From assembly GCF_000090795.2 (NCBI RefSeq), contig NW_003546335.1, forward strand, positions 52,323 to 116,322: DNA of 64,000 nt, in the 5' to 3' direction. Of the stretch, positions 1 through 10,681 are shown piece after piece. The notes under the pieces are model-generated. The model did not search any database. It saw only the letters and a list, made by a program, of their open reading frames with translations, and was not told the origin of the DNA. Numbering within the stretch: the stretch's first letter is position 1; the number at the start of each line of letters is the position of its first letter. This DNA is from Amphimedon queenslandica. Taxonomy: Eukaryota; Porifera; Demospongiae; Haplosclerida; Niphatidae. The position numbers were made by a program, and so were the translations under genes.

Positions 1-316
1 ATATTTTTATATTAGTGAAAAGGGTGTATCAAACTCAAGGTATTTACTATGAATATAATTGTATTATTTTTAATTTTCATAGCTATCAAATATTTAAAGT
101 TAGTTTTCATTATGCTATATATATAAATGGTTTTTGTGAGCTCTTTAAATAAAATTATGCAAAAAATGATTTGCATTGAATTTTGGCTAACAAACATAAG
201 ACTATATTAATTTTTGAAATTATACAACAAAATAACAAAATTTTATTTCCATTTCTGCACATATACACACACATCACTAATAGCCAATGATAGGATACCT
301 ACTCTAAACTTTGCAG

Positions 317-786
317 ACGATGCTATCTATACTCCTCCCATTGATGTCATAATGATGTCATTTGATAGATACAACAAGTTAGATGAAGATTGGTATAGTC
401 GGGCATTTTACACACATACCAATGGCTACAAAATGTGTCTTTGCGTTCGATATGATGATAAGAAAAAGTCTTCAAATTTACATGCTCATTTAATGGCTGG
501 AGACTACGACAGTGATCTTCAGTGGCCGTTTTGTGGTACCCTGATGACAGAAATACTGCATCGAAAAACAAGAACATTTCGTTACTTAACTAAAATTGTT
601 TTTGATGATGACAAGTTTTGTTCTAGAGTCTGGAATGGCGTTCCAACTGAAGCAGGAATTGCATCATCTATTGTTGGAGAAGGAATTTCTTTTGCTGAAG
701 CTGTTCAAGAACCATTTACCGAATATTTAGAAGACAACAGCATAGTTATTCGTGTCAAGTCCGTTAATGTGGAATCACTAGGTTAG
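317..786 (+). CDS. TRAF-type MATH domain, terminal exon (gene incomplete)
   Basis: This exon encodes a C-terminal MATH/TRAF-C domain, the eight-strand beta sandwich by which TRAF adaptors bind receptor tails. Typical stretches are the GYKMCLCVRY strand, the LHAHLMAGDYD segment, WPFCG, and the final DNSIVIRV strand before a TAG stop at 784-786. The likely start is the acceptor ending in TTTGCAG at 315-316, entering with one carried base. No RING or zinc-finger exon is visible, so the 5' part lies left of the window. The next MATH exon downstream enters in the same phase, suggesting either alternative last exons or a local duplication. The MATH assignment is firm; the gene name is not. Confidence 0.75.
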
Positions 787-1064
787 ACGTGGGAATTAGT
801 AGTATGTATAATAGTTATAGAGCATTACTATAATATAAAATTGTAATAGAAACCTTCAAAAATTTTTACCAAGTGGTAGATTGATTTGACATCTATGATT
901 TGATCGAAGCAAATGCCTCTCTGGCCAGCTCCGATTTAAAATTACTGCTTTGATTGCATTCCAAAAAAACAAGATGCTCTTGCTTTAATAATGTCACAAA
1001 ACATTATTTTTATTCCAGTAGATTAGTGTAAAATTGTATTATTACTTAAATTTTTCTCCACTAG

Positions 1065-1594
1065 TTCAAACCAGTGCTGTTACAACTCCACCTCCAATTA
1101 AGGAAGAAATGCTGTTTGAAATTGCTGAATTCTCTCATCACAAGAAATCAAATTCTGAGCGTATCAGTGAAGGATTTTACAGTGCTAAAGGATATAAGTT
1201 TGTACTGATGGTTTATCCTAATGGTAGGAGTCACTTCCAAGGAAGAAGTGTATCCATTTTTGCTCACATATCTATGGGAGATTATGACAATAAATTAACA
1301 TTTCCGTTTCGTGGAAAGATAATTGTTCAAATTGTTAATCGACTTGATACTCTCAGGAATCATGTAGAGAAGACAATTGAGTTTACTGATAAGACTGATC
1401 CTGAAGAAAGGTTTGGTGCTAAAGTAACTGGCCTTACTAGATTTTTTGGTTCGGGACATTCTCATCAAGGTTTTGGATATCATGATATGCTGCGTCATGA
1501 GTCTTTAATGTTTAACCTGAAACACAAGACACAATACCTGAAGGATGACAGCTTGATAGTGAGAGTAACAAAAATAGAAGATTATAATGTGTAA
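1065..1594 (+). CDS. Second TRAF-type MATH terminal exon
   Basis: This paralogue of the preceding exon carries GYKFVLMVYPNG, IFAHISMGDYDNKLTFPFRG and a closing DDSLIVRVTKIED strand before a TAA stop. The acceptor is TTTTCTCCACTAG at about 1052-1064, and the exon enters with one carried base, exactly like the first MATH exon. Only 278 bases separate it from the stop of the first, with no room for RING or zinc-finger exons. It is therefore either an alternative 3' terminal exon of the same transcript or a solitary duplicated exon. The coding frame is intact over 176 residues, so it does not look decayed. Confidence 0.7.
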
Positions 1595-2328
1595 TGTTTT
1601 AAAAGGAATTGTTATTATTATCATTATTATTTTTATTATTATCTTCTAGCCCCCTAACATAATTCCACTCCCTCTCTTCCTGTTTCTTTTCTTTTCTCTC
1701 CCTTTCCTTTATTTTATTTTATTTCTTTCTTTCCTGTCATTCCTCTCTCTCCTCCGAGTCTTTTTGTTTTTGTTATTGTTGTTGTTAATTATTAATTTTG
1801 TTTTTGTTGTTGTTACGGTTACTGTTATCTTTTTTATATAATAATAATAATAATAATTATTATTATTATTATTATTGTATTATTATTATTGTTATCATCA
1901 TTCTTATGATTATTATTATCATTGTTACACTATTTTTGCAACACTATAAGTGAAACCTTGCATGCATGCGTAAGTCTTGCTGCACATTTAGTTTTTAGAA
2001 TTGAATCGAATGGACATTATAAATTTTGAGGGTTGAGCATGTAGTCATGTGCTGCTGTACTAGCCACCATCGATACTTTGATACTATGAGCCACCATAAA
2101 TATGCCACCACCTGATCTCTATTGTCCATGGAAACCTTACATTGGCTGCTCATAGTTCTCTGAATGCACATGATGTGAATTTGGCATTGTCATGCATTAT
2201 GATAATGTCAGTCACAGAACTCTGAGAGTCCAGTGGTGTGCTGGCTGCTACATGTTCAGTACAGATTATAAAACCATCGCCTAGCTCCCTACACTCTCAG
2301 TAACAGAAGATAAGGGAACCTATAGCTG
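1595..2328. other. Intergenic region with AT microsatellite and TATA-like box
   Basis: No coding potential was seen. A pyrimidine-rich stretch is followed by a TAA/TTA microsatellite at about 1837-1930. A TTATAAAA box at 2267-2274 lies about 60 bases before the first codon of the decayed gene downstream and probably marks its former promoter. Confidence 0.6.
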
Positions 2329-3048
2329 GTGACTATAGTCGTGAAGTTTCTGCAACTGATTTGTGCTCTTGTGCTGGCAATAAATGTACCTGAAATTACA
2401 TCTGAAAGTATTATGATCAAATCATTTTCCTTGGCTAATTTATTTTTTATCTTAAAGATACTGACATTGAAGTTGCTGCTAATAATGCTAATTCACAGAG
2501 TGGTGGGGGAGTAGTGTACACTCGTTGGGGAAGGACAAGTTGTGGTAAAGCTTCAAAGATTTATGATGGACTAGCAGGAGGCACACACTACAGTCGGCAC
2601 ACACTACAGTCATCCTGGCGGTGGAGCAAACTATGTGTGCTTACCTCATATCCCAGATTACAATAGTTACGGCTTGTTCTTACATGTATGGTGCCAAGTA
2701 TCAATCGTACAATAAGATAATTATTTCCATTTCATAATCATGATCATGACGTTCCATGTGCAGTCTGCTACCAACCATTCAGAGGAGCACAGCTGATGAT
2801 CCCTGGTAAGATGTATTGTCCTTCAGGATGGAGCTTTGAATACAATGGATACTTGATGGCTGAATATCTTGATCATGCAAGGAGTGCTCAGTGTGCATAC
2901 GTTGATGGTAATCCAGAGTCTGTTCCTGGCAGTGGCCTCGAATATTGATGGTGCTCTCTTCTATTTTTTTGCTTCAACCTGTCACGGTCTACCTTGTCCA
3001 CCGTATCAGAATAACAAACCTGTTACTTGTGTTGTGTGCACTAAGTAA
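2329..3048 (+). pseudogene. Decayed spongin short-chain-collagen-like gene
   Basis: The conserved C-terminal domain of sponge short-chain collagen C4-type proteins is recognisable in pieces spread over several frames. A signal-peptide exon (2329-2407) is followed by VVYTRWGRTSCG from 2458 on, HYSHPGGGANYVCLP after 2604, then HDHDVPCAVCY and GAQLMIPGKMYCPSGW near 2740-2840, and GALFY and CVVCTK at the end. The lesions are visible. A 16-bp tandem duplication (2580-2595 and 2596-2611) shifts the frame. There is another frame change near 2690-2735 and a one-base shift near 2930. The first codon in frame is GTG rather than ATG. No Gly-X-Y repeat is seen. Intact neighbours argue against poor sequence quality. 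Confidence 0.75.
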
Positions 3049-3255
3049 AAATTGGACTGAGGTTAATGATATTCTTTTAATTTAATTTGCTACATTTCAA
3101 TAGTTAGTTGGCTTGCATGTAATTAGTTCATGATCTTGTCATATTATTTTTTTCTTAAAATTAATAAATTCCAAAACTGAAATATTATTTGATTAGCTAT
3201 GTACACCACAGCCAATTTAAAACATACATTGGCTAAAAAAGTTTATTTCCACTAG

Positions 3256-4272
3256 CTACATCACATAAATCTCATAACGCCTAACAAAAACTTCTTCATC
3301 GCCAGTAGACTGGTCAGTGCATAGTCTCAGCTCAATATAATTAGTAGTGCTAGCATTGTACTGCCTGTAGAACCATGGTAAGTATGGTGATGAACAACAG
3401 TCTACTTCCAGTTTGGAGCAGCCTTGACCATCCCAGAGTGGATCATCATCTCCACTTTCACAGTAATAGTTGTCTCCAACAAATTTTGGATGCTGTTGTG
3501 TGCTCCCTTGAACGCAGCGACAATTAAAGATGCCTCCACCATGCAAAGTTGTTGCCGATGATGCAGCAAATGACCAGACATGTTGACGAGGGGATCCACG
3601 TGTAATACTGACACCATCAATGTAATAAGTATCGATATCATTGCTATATTCATCGTCAAATCTAAAAAAAGCATCAGGAGTGCCCTTTTTGTGTCCCTCT
3701 AACTTGCCACAAACTTTTGAATACTGAATATTATTAGATTGAAATTTAACAGACACACAACTGCCACTTGTAGATGGAGGCTTTCCGCAAGCTCTGGTAC
3801 CTCCAGTAGTATCCAACATAAACCCAGGGGGACAGTTCTGTGTAGCATCAGACATATCCAGATATGCTACTCTTGTCCATCCTCCTCCTGAACCACAGAG
3901 CTGGTCCATATTACAGTACATAGCGTGACCATTTGTGTCATAGTAGCCTGTTGGTCTATTGGGATGTGCTGTCTTCACGTCTTTACAAGATAGTGGAGAT
4001 ATATCCTCTTTCTTTAAAATAAGATCAATTTTATTCTCCAACTCCTCAATTTTACTACTTAACCTATCAAGCTCTGTAGGGCTGTCTCTTGTGTACATAG
4101 GACGACCAATAGCAAGGGCAATTGTAAGAGCTATCACCAAAAATACCACAGCCACCAAGACATAGTGTGATCCAATAATTGGATTTGGTTCATCCTCCCC
4201 ATCTATTGGCAGGTCATTAAGGACTTCATCATCATTCTCAGCAATATTCTGTCTCTGAACAGGTTCTGGCAT
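3256..4272 (-). CDS. Single-pass membrane protein with sponge-type Cys-rich ectodomain
   Basis: A single-exon gene of 338 residues if it starts at the Met before PEPVQRQ. An in-frame ATG lies 33 codons upstream at 4371, but the shorter form gives a typical acidic cytosolic tail followed directly by a membrane helix (VLVAVVFLVIALTIALAIG). A short heptad-like segment (LDRLSSKIEELENKIDLILK) follows, then a Cys- and Gly-rich ectodomain containing GGGWTRVAYLDMS and NCPPGFML. The architecture is type II, with the ectodomain C-terminal. The WTRVAYLDM block resembles fibrinogen-like and other ectodomains multiplied in sponges, but I do not recognise an orthologue. A cell-surface recognition role is only a guess. 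Confidence 0.75.
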   Translation of the reverse strand: MPEPVQRQNIAENDDEVLNDLPIDGEDEPNPIIGSHYVLVAVVFLVIALTIALAIGRPMYTRDSPTELDRLSSKIEELENKIDLILKKEDISPLSCKDVKTAHPNRPTGYYDTNGHAMYCNMDQLCGSGGGWTRVAYLDMSDATQNCPPGFMLDTTGGTRACGKPPSTSGSCVSVKFQSNNIQYSKVCGKLEGHKKGTPDAFFRFDDEYSNDIDTYYIDGVSITRGSPRQHVWSFAASSATTLHGGGIFNCRCVQGSTQQHPKFVGDNYYCESGDDDPLWDGQGCSKLEVDCCSSPYLPWFYRQYNASTTNYIELRLCTDQSTGDEEVFVRRYEIYVM

Positions 4273-4536
4273 CTTAAAATTCTTAATAACTATTATTGAA
4301 TTAAGGACTAAGGGTGGGTTGAACCATCTAACCATAGCTGAACTTTCATTGCTATCATAGACAAACCACATGAAAACCACCTCATGACATGATAGAGTAG
4401 GTTAAGGAGATAATTCAATAGTGGGAGCGAGTGGGAGAGAAGACAAGTGTCTTGTCATAAAGAATTACAAATTCCCAATAGTCTGATTTCTAAAATTCTG
4501 GTATAATTGACTAATAATTATTATAATTATAATTAT

Positions 4537-7500
4537 TCATTTCATGTGACTCATTAGTGCTTTTAATGAGTATATAAGTTCTGCTTGTAATCTTGCCTCC
4601 ATCACTAAAACATTGACATGTACCTAGGGAACAAAGAATAACAACTCTTCTATTCAATCAACAATCAATTTAATGCATACTAGAATACACAGTAATGGTA
4701 ATACAGTGCCATACTAAAATACACAGTAATGGTCATACTCAGTACAAGTATGGAAATGAAACAGTCCAATATTATACCTTTTCGCTAAACTGCAGTCCAT
4801 CCATACATTCGCGGAAATCATACAAGCTCACTTTCTCTGGAAAACAAGCAACCTAACATTAATAATATCACATACATGTACAATAATGGGCATACGCAAA
4901 AAGGCTAACCATTCTAATGTACGTCTTATATTCGATTGAAAGTACTTTGTTGACCTAAGATAGTAGATGTAATAATAATTATAATGCTTGTGCTGAGACA
5001 GCAATAGAGAGACACTAGAGTGGAACGAACTTTGCCATAGTTGTAGTCATCATGTCTGATCCCTTTTATTGACTGAATGTAGTACCAGGTTGCCTCTCGG
5101 AAAGGCTTGGTGTCTATGTCTTTTGTTGCACCAACGCTTGAAAGAGAAGAAAGGAAGTAAAATTATAACATAAATTATCACAACACCAGGCCCAATACAT
5201 ATGCATGTGTGCTTGCTTATTTGTCAATGGAGTGAGGGATATATTTACTGTCTGTATGTCATTTCTGATGCCACTTTAAACTTTTCATCAAGCAATTCAC
5301 TCAATAAAGGATAGAGGCTGTTAAGAAATGAGAAACCATGATCCTCCCATGAGTATTCCTACAATGCAATAGTATATAGTAATACTCATATACTCATACT
5401 GCCACTGTACACACAGTAGTATAGCTTACTCTTGCTCTTAGTGTGCAAGCTGATGCTAAAGTGAAGTCTTCATGTTCATAGCTAGGGTCAGTGATATATC
5501 TTAACAGGTTAACTGGTGTTGGTACCGATCTTGAGTGTATCTTCTCAACTAGAAATAAAAACGAGATCATTTTTATATTAATTATAATATTCATATAATC
5601 AGAAATATTTAGTCTCACGTCCAAAGGAAGAGACAGATTCAGCAAACTGTCTATCATTATCAATCTCCTCAGTTTCATCTTCCTCCTGGCTCACAGCTGC
5701 TAGTTTCTCTTTTATCGTATCATCTAATTTCCTTGTATCAGTCAGTTTAGACGCTGCATATAAACAAACAAACACCATTGTTTCTCTCTCTCTTCCTATA
5801 GCTTACTTTCAATATAGTGCTCCACTAAATATTTTGAGACTTGTTCGTTAGGAGGTGAGCAGGCCGGAGACATTGCCTCTGACGATGGCTCTGAATCCGA
5901 TCCGGTCCCTCCAACCCCCAACGCTGGATTGGTAAAGTGACTAGGAACGATTTCCGACTGATCAGAGACAGTGTGACCTAATTCTGTATCGATTTCGGGA
6001 TTGAGGCCGCACCCTAAGCAGAATCCGGCCAGTGCATGGAAGAATGCCATTATGACCACAGCATGTACTAACTCAGCAACAGACCAGCTATCAGGCCCTA
6101 CCAATAGCTCCTGGGAGATAAATAGAATGAACATACTTGTACACATAGCTGCTCATGCAAGCAATTTAATATAATAGGCAAAAGTTACTATCTTAAAGTT
6201 ATAATTACTTGAAAGTGTGTCTGAGATATGTACCAGGGTTGATGACAGAGCATCTTGTTTAAAATGAGGAGATTGGATATTTTAGTAGGGATGTGACTTA
6301 TCCCTTTCAGCCACAAGACATTACCGCCTTTAGCACGAAACTCCATCTCAAGATAAGTGACCTAAAAGATGCATGTAATGTATCATGCACAGTCTAACTA
6401 TAGGCAACTTTTAAAAATCGTAAAAAATCCAATTTTTGTTGGAATCAACTCAAAATTTGGAAACAATATAAGGGCATGTATATGTATCAGAAAAAGTTAT
6501 AAAAACAAAAATTTTTCTCCTTTTCATTTTTGTCAAAATTTGGCCAGTGACCCTGTACTATAGTACAGGGACTTTGGCCCCATTTTTGAGTAACTTTAAA
6601 AATTCATAATAAATTTAATTTTGATCGGAATCAGCTCAAACTTGCTACACAACATAAGTACATGTATATGTATCAGATAAAATTATAAAAATGGAGAAAT
6701 CTCACTTAGCCATTTTTGACAAAATTTGGCCAATGACCCTGTACTATAGTACAGGGACTTTGGCCTCATTTTTGAGTAACTTCTAAAAATTCATAAAAAA
6801 TCCAATTTTGATTGGAATCGGCTCAAACTTGCTACACAACATAAGTACATGTATATGTATTAGATAAAATTATAAAAATGGAGAAATCTCACTTAGCCAT
6901 TTTTGACAAAATTTGGCCAACGCCTGTACTTTGGTCCCATTTTTGAGTAACTTTAAAAATTCATAATAAATTTAATTTTGATTGAAATCAGCTCAAACTT
7001 TCTACACAACATAAGTACATGTATATGTATCAATAAAAATTATAAAAATGAAGAATTCTCTCTCAGTCAATTTTGACAAAATCTGGCCAGGATCCTTGGT
7101 CCAATCATCAAGCAACTTTTGGGATTACATTCCTGACGAGCACCATTGCTTATTGTTTACTTAAAATACTGTTCCAATACCATTATTGAGTTATAAAAAT
7201 GCAAAACTTCTAAACATGGACATTGTATTTTATAGACATTATATTATATGTCCGGCCAACACTTATTGATGATAATGCACATACGTGTACTTAATGAAAG
7301 TTGCAATTGATGATAATCAATGTTTTGACCTAATCACTGCTGCTCATAATACAGCAAGAATAACAATAATGTTGATTATTGTATAATTTCAATAATGACA
7401 ATGGAGTGATTGAAAAAAACAATTGACTCACCAAATAAGAGCACCTGTGACGACTGCTGGCCTAAAATTAGAGAAAAATTATAAAATAACGAGCAATTTT

Positions 7501-8980
7501 ATCATAAGTACATGTATCAAAGTTACTATCACACAACAAATGAGAGAGATATATATAAAGATTAGATGAGACCACAAAACAGAATAGAATGAGTGTGTGA
7601 GGAAATGAAAAGTTATATCATTAAAGATGCGTCTAGAATTCTGAAGAGACGCGCACTAATCTGATCAAGAACAACATCAGACCATCAATGTATACACTAC
7701 TGGGAATAAAAACACTAAATAGAAGCAACAATACAACAGATGTGCATGTACAATTGTACAGTGATATTACATGTATAGTCAATAGCAAACATTCCTATAG
7801 ATTAGAGTACATGTTGGTTTTATCAGTAAATGCATTGCATCAAGTAATACTACAGACACTATAATTCATACTTAGAAAGACCTTACCAATATGGCAATGT
7901 AGCATCTGACATCCTGATTAAGTGGTCCATCACCGTTCATTATGAAGTCCATCGTTTGAATGAAGAGGTCAAGATATTGAGGGTGATCAGAGAGACATTG
8001 GACTATGTTGGAGAGACGGGCATCACGAAGGAAAGCATTCTCATACAACTGCTGTAATTCATGCTAAGTTAGGAGAGGGAGAAAGAGAGAGAGGGGAAGA
8101 GAGGGAGAGAGGCGGGAAGAGAGAGAGAAGGGCATTAAAAGCTGAAGGAACAGCAGCATATGAAACAAAAGAATAGGACAAAGTGAGAAACAGATAGAAC
8201 ATGTACACAGAATAAGATAAACAAGCCACCAAGTACCAATACATTCAGTAGCCATTAGGTAATGCACTACATTAAGACTTACAGTGACTGGTTTACTGGA
8301 TTCATGGTATCCTGCTACCTAAAAGGAACAAATAATAATAATAATAACAAGGAGAAAATATACTTACATCTTTGACTGACATGAATGAAGACGGTCCCTC
8401 AAAAACTGGTCTGGGAACTAAAACTGCTTCATTCTACATTAAATAATAATTAATTTTAATATTATAAGTTAATCATCATTCATCTAGTAATTAGTTATAG
8501 CAGAAAATGCATTGCTATAAGTTTAGTTAAAGGTTACATGCATAGCTTCAGTTAATGTTTTATAAGCACTAGACATCAAAAAACGTAAGTTTATACAATA
8601 ATTAGAATAGTTGGCAGAATTTTTAATGAGAAAAAAATTAAAAATTATCCACAATGACTTACATCTATTGTCTGCAATAATGCTTTTAATGATGCTCTAA
8701 CGTCCTCAAAGGGACATGATAGTGAGAGTCTCAGTACAGTCGGTAAGTGTGAGGCTAGCAAATCACGTGATTTCTGGTCACCCCTGGTAGACCAGTTGAG
8801 GAGTGTTGTCTTTATTGTGTCCAAGTAGCTGTCCCTTTCGCCTTTCTCCTTACTCATTATAGGCTTAAAGTGAGCCAGGGTCTCCTCTTCCGGATCAACC
8901 ATGTAGCCATCCTCTTCCTCGTGGAGGGAGAGAGTATCATCAGTGCTAACACTAGTGCCAAGCTTGGTAGTGGTGGCCAT
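4537..8980 (-). CDS. SESN: Sestrin
   Basis: Fourteen exons give 586 residues (5' to 3': 8663-8980, 8368-8433, 8283-8318, 7887-8063, 7432-7461, 6209-6361, 5807-6110, 5619-5753, 5430-5548, 5249-5358, 5031-5136, 4910-4954, 4778-4852, 4537-4623). Sestrins inhibit mTORC1 through GATOR2 under stress or leucine shortage and have an AhpD-like N-terminal fold. Diagnostic blocks are [21 protein letters not shown] with the redox Cys at about 206, [38 protein letters not shown] and the final SEKVHVN. The linker in exons 7-8 is acidic and Ser-rich. By my memory of human SESN2, the His of the redox triad and parts of the leucine pocket are replaced (see findings). Exon 13 runs straight into a stop if the last intron is retained. 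Confidence 0.93.
6400..7110. repeat. Repeat family A, about four units of ~186 bp, in sestrin intron 5
   Basis: A tandem array of a unit containing AATCAGCTCAAACTTGCTAC, ACAACATAAGTACATGTATA, TTTTGACAAAATTTGGCCA and a perfect 20-bp palindrome CCCTGTACTATAGTACAGGG at 6551-6570 and 6737-6756. Later units are eroded. The same family recurs in introns at 15.98, 44.3, 48.5 and 59.7 kb and in the gap at 22.1 kb. Confidence 0.85.
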
Positions 8981-9441
8981 TGCTACACTCAGATGCACAG
9001 CCACTCCCACCTGGAGACCACGTGATCCGCCTCCATCACACCTCCAATCACGTGATATGGTATTTTTTGTAGAGTTGCACAAAAAAGATTTTTGTGCAAC
9101 TCAAAACATCAATAATTTATGCTCTTGAGATAAAGTAATTTGAGAATCTATATAAACTACTGGATCTATTCTTAACTATAGGCTATAGCACATCTCCAAC
9201 CTTCTAAAGTTTAGCGGAAAAGAGATAGCATGCACTGCAAAAGCAGTCACATTTTGCTTAGTTGTTACTAATGCATAGGGACAAGAGGGTGATGGAGACG
9301 ATTTATTTACAATTCATTTATTTTTCTTCAACTTGCATTGAGGTGTGGAATTATAGCAGCCACTCCCATCCTGATCACGTGATCATATGCACACAGGTAA
9401 ACGGCGCAGTGTTCGACTGTTCGTGAGCTAAGCTTAAGGAG
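8981..9441. promoter_or_regulatory. Bidirectional promoter between sestrin and RAB39, with E-boxes
   Basis: The two start codons face apart across 461 bases. CACGTG occurs at 9019-9024, and TCACGTGA at 9048-9055 (directly after CCAA) and 9375-9382. A fourth TCACGTGA lies in sestrin exon 1 at 8763-8770. This octamer is the core bound by bHLH-Zip factors of the MITF/TFEB and USF type. Regulation by them is inference. Confidence 0.6.
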
Positions 9442-10134
9442 ATGAGCTGGAGAAACAGCTCATTGACAGATGTGGATCATTATCTCTACCAGTTCCGCCT
9501 CATTATAATAGGAGAATCCACCGTAGGCAAGTCGTGTCTACTCAGACGCTTCACTCAGGGGAGATGGATAGAGCATAACGACCCGACAGTGGGCGTAGAC
9601 TTTCACACGAAAATGGTACAAGTTGATGGTCACAATTTGAAGCTGCAGCTGTGGGACACAGCAGGGCAGGAGCGTTTCAGAGCCATCACTCGTTCCTACT
9701 TTCGCAATGCCGTCGGGGCTCTGCTAGTATTTGATATATCAGATCAAAACTCCTTTGCTAAAGTCAGCGGATGGATGGAGGATGTCAGACAATCCTCAAA
9801 ACCACATGAGCCAGTCTTCCTTCTAGTGGGCAACAAGGCAGACTTGGACAGACAGAGACAAGTACTTAGAGTTGATGCTGAAAGACTTGCAAATTCCTTT
9901 AAAATCGATTACATCGAGACCTCGTCTCGTACCGGACAAAATGTAGAAGAGATTTTTAATGTTTTAGCTAGAAGGATTTTCGAGGCTATACAAGATGGGA
10001 CTGTAGTGGTAGGCAATGGTTGGGATGGCGTAAAGAAAGGGGATGAAATCCCTAAAGAGCTTTCAAGTCGGGTTAATCTACAGCAAAAGAAAATATCAGA
10101 CACAAAGGACAATGGTGGGGGTTGTTGCAAGTAA
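9442..10134 (+). CDS. RAB39: Rab GTPase of the RAB39 type
   Basis: A single-exon gene of 230 residues starting at ATG. It has all GTPase motifs: GESTVGKS (P-loop), the effector Thr in DPTVGVDF, DTAGQERFR (switch II), NKAD and ETSS. The YQFRLIIIGESTVGKSCLLRRFTQG start and the GWDGVKKG segment near the C-terminus are characteristic of RAB39, which acts on late endosomes and lysosomes and in autophagy. The tail ends GGGCCK, so the prenylatable Cys pair is followed by one Lys, unusual but compatible with geranylgeranylation. It is intronless among intron-containing neighbours and shares a promoter interval with sestrin. Confidence 0.9.
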   Translation: MSWRNSSLTDVDHYLYQFRLIIIGESTVGKSCLLRRFTQGRWIEHNDPTVGVDFHTKMVQVDGHNLKLQLWDTAGQERFRAITRSYFRNAVGALLVFDISDQNSFAKVSGWMEDVRQSSKPHEPVFLLVGNKADLDRQRQVLRVDAERLANSFKIDYIETSSRTGQNVEEIFNVLARRIFEAIQDGTVVVGNGWDGVKKGDEIPKELSSRVNLQQKKISDTKDNGGGCCK

Positions 10135-10681
10135 AAATTATTTTAAAAAATAACTATTATTATAATAATAATGATGACTTACTGTCATTTAGTTGTAAAG
10201 ATTTATATATAATGGAAAGTGTATCATATATTATTCGTTATTATTATTATTTCTTATTATTATTATTATTATTATTATCAATGCCATGCAATTGTATTTT
10301 ATTATGTATGGAGTTTAGAGTTTTAATAATTGAAAGCAGATCAGTCATCAGTCTGTAGTAGCTGCACTGCATGAGTATAGTTATCACGGTGAGATGATAT
10401 CCATCATTAGTGATAACATGTAACAACTATGCTACTCCAGATTAATGTTGACCTTTCCTGAAACTGTTGGACAACAATAAATTAATGGAGCAAAACATGA
10501 TATATTCATGTAACCTGATAGCTTGTGCTTGATTTGAGCAGCGTTTTAATGTTTTTTGGAGAAATTTTTTTAGAATGGCATTTTAATTATGAATAATGGT
10601 TACAGTGATAATCATGTGATGTTTGCACACATGTTTTGCCTTGCTGTCATCAGTTGCCAAGAAGGATAGGCTGAGCTTACT
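10135..10681. other. Intergenic spacer
   Basis: AT-rich, with a TTA-repeat tract near 10225-10280. No ORF or RNA gene was recognised. It presumably holds the RAB39 3' UTR and the promoter of the first ML-domain gene. Confidence 0.6.
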
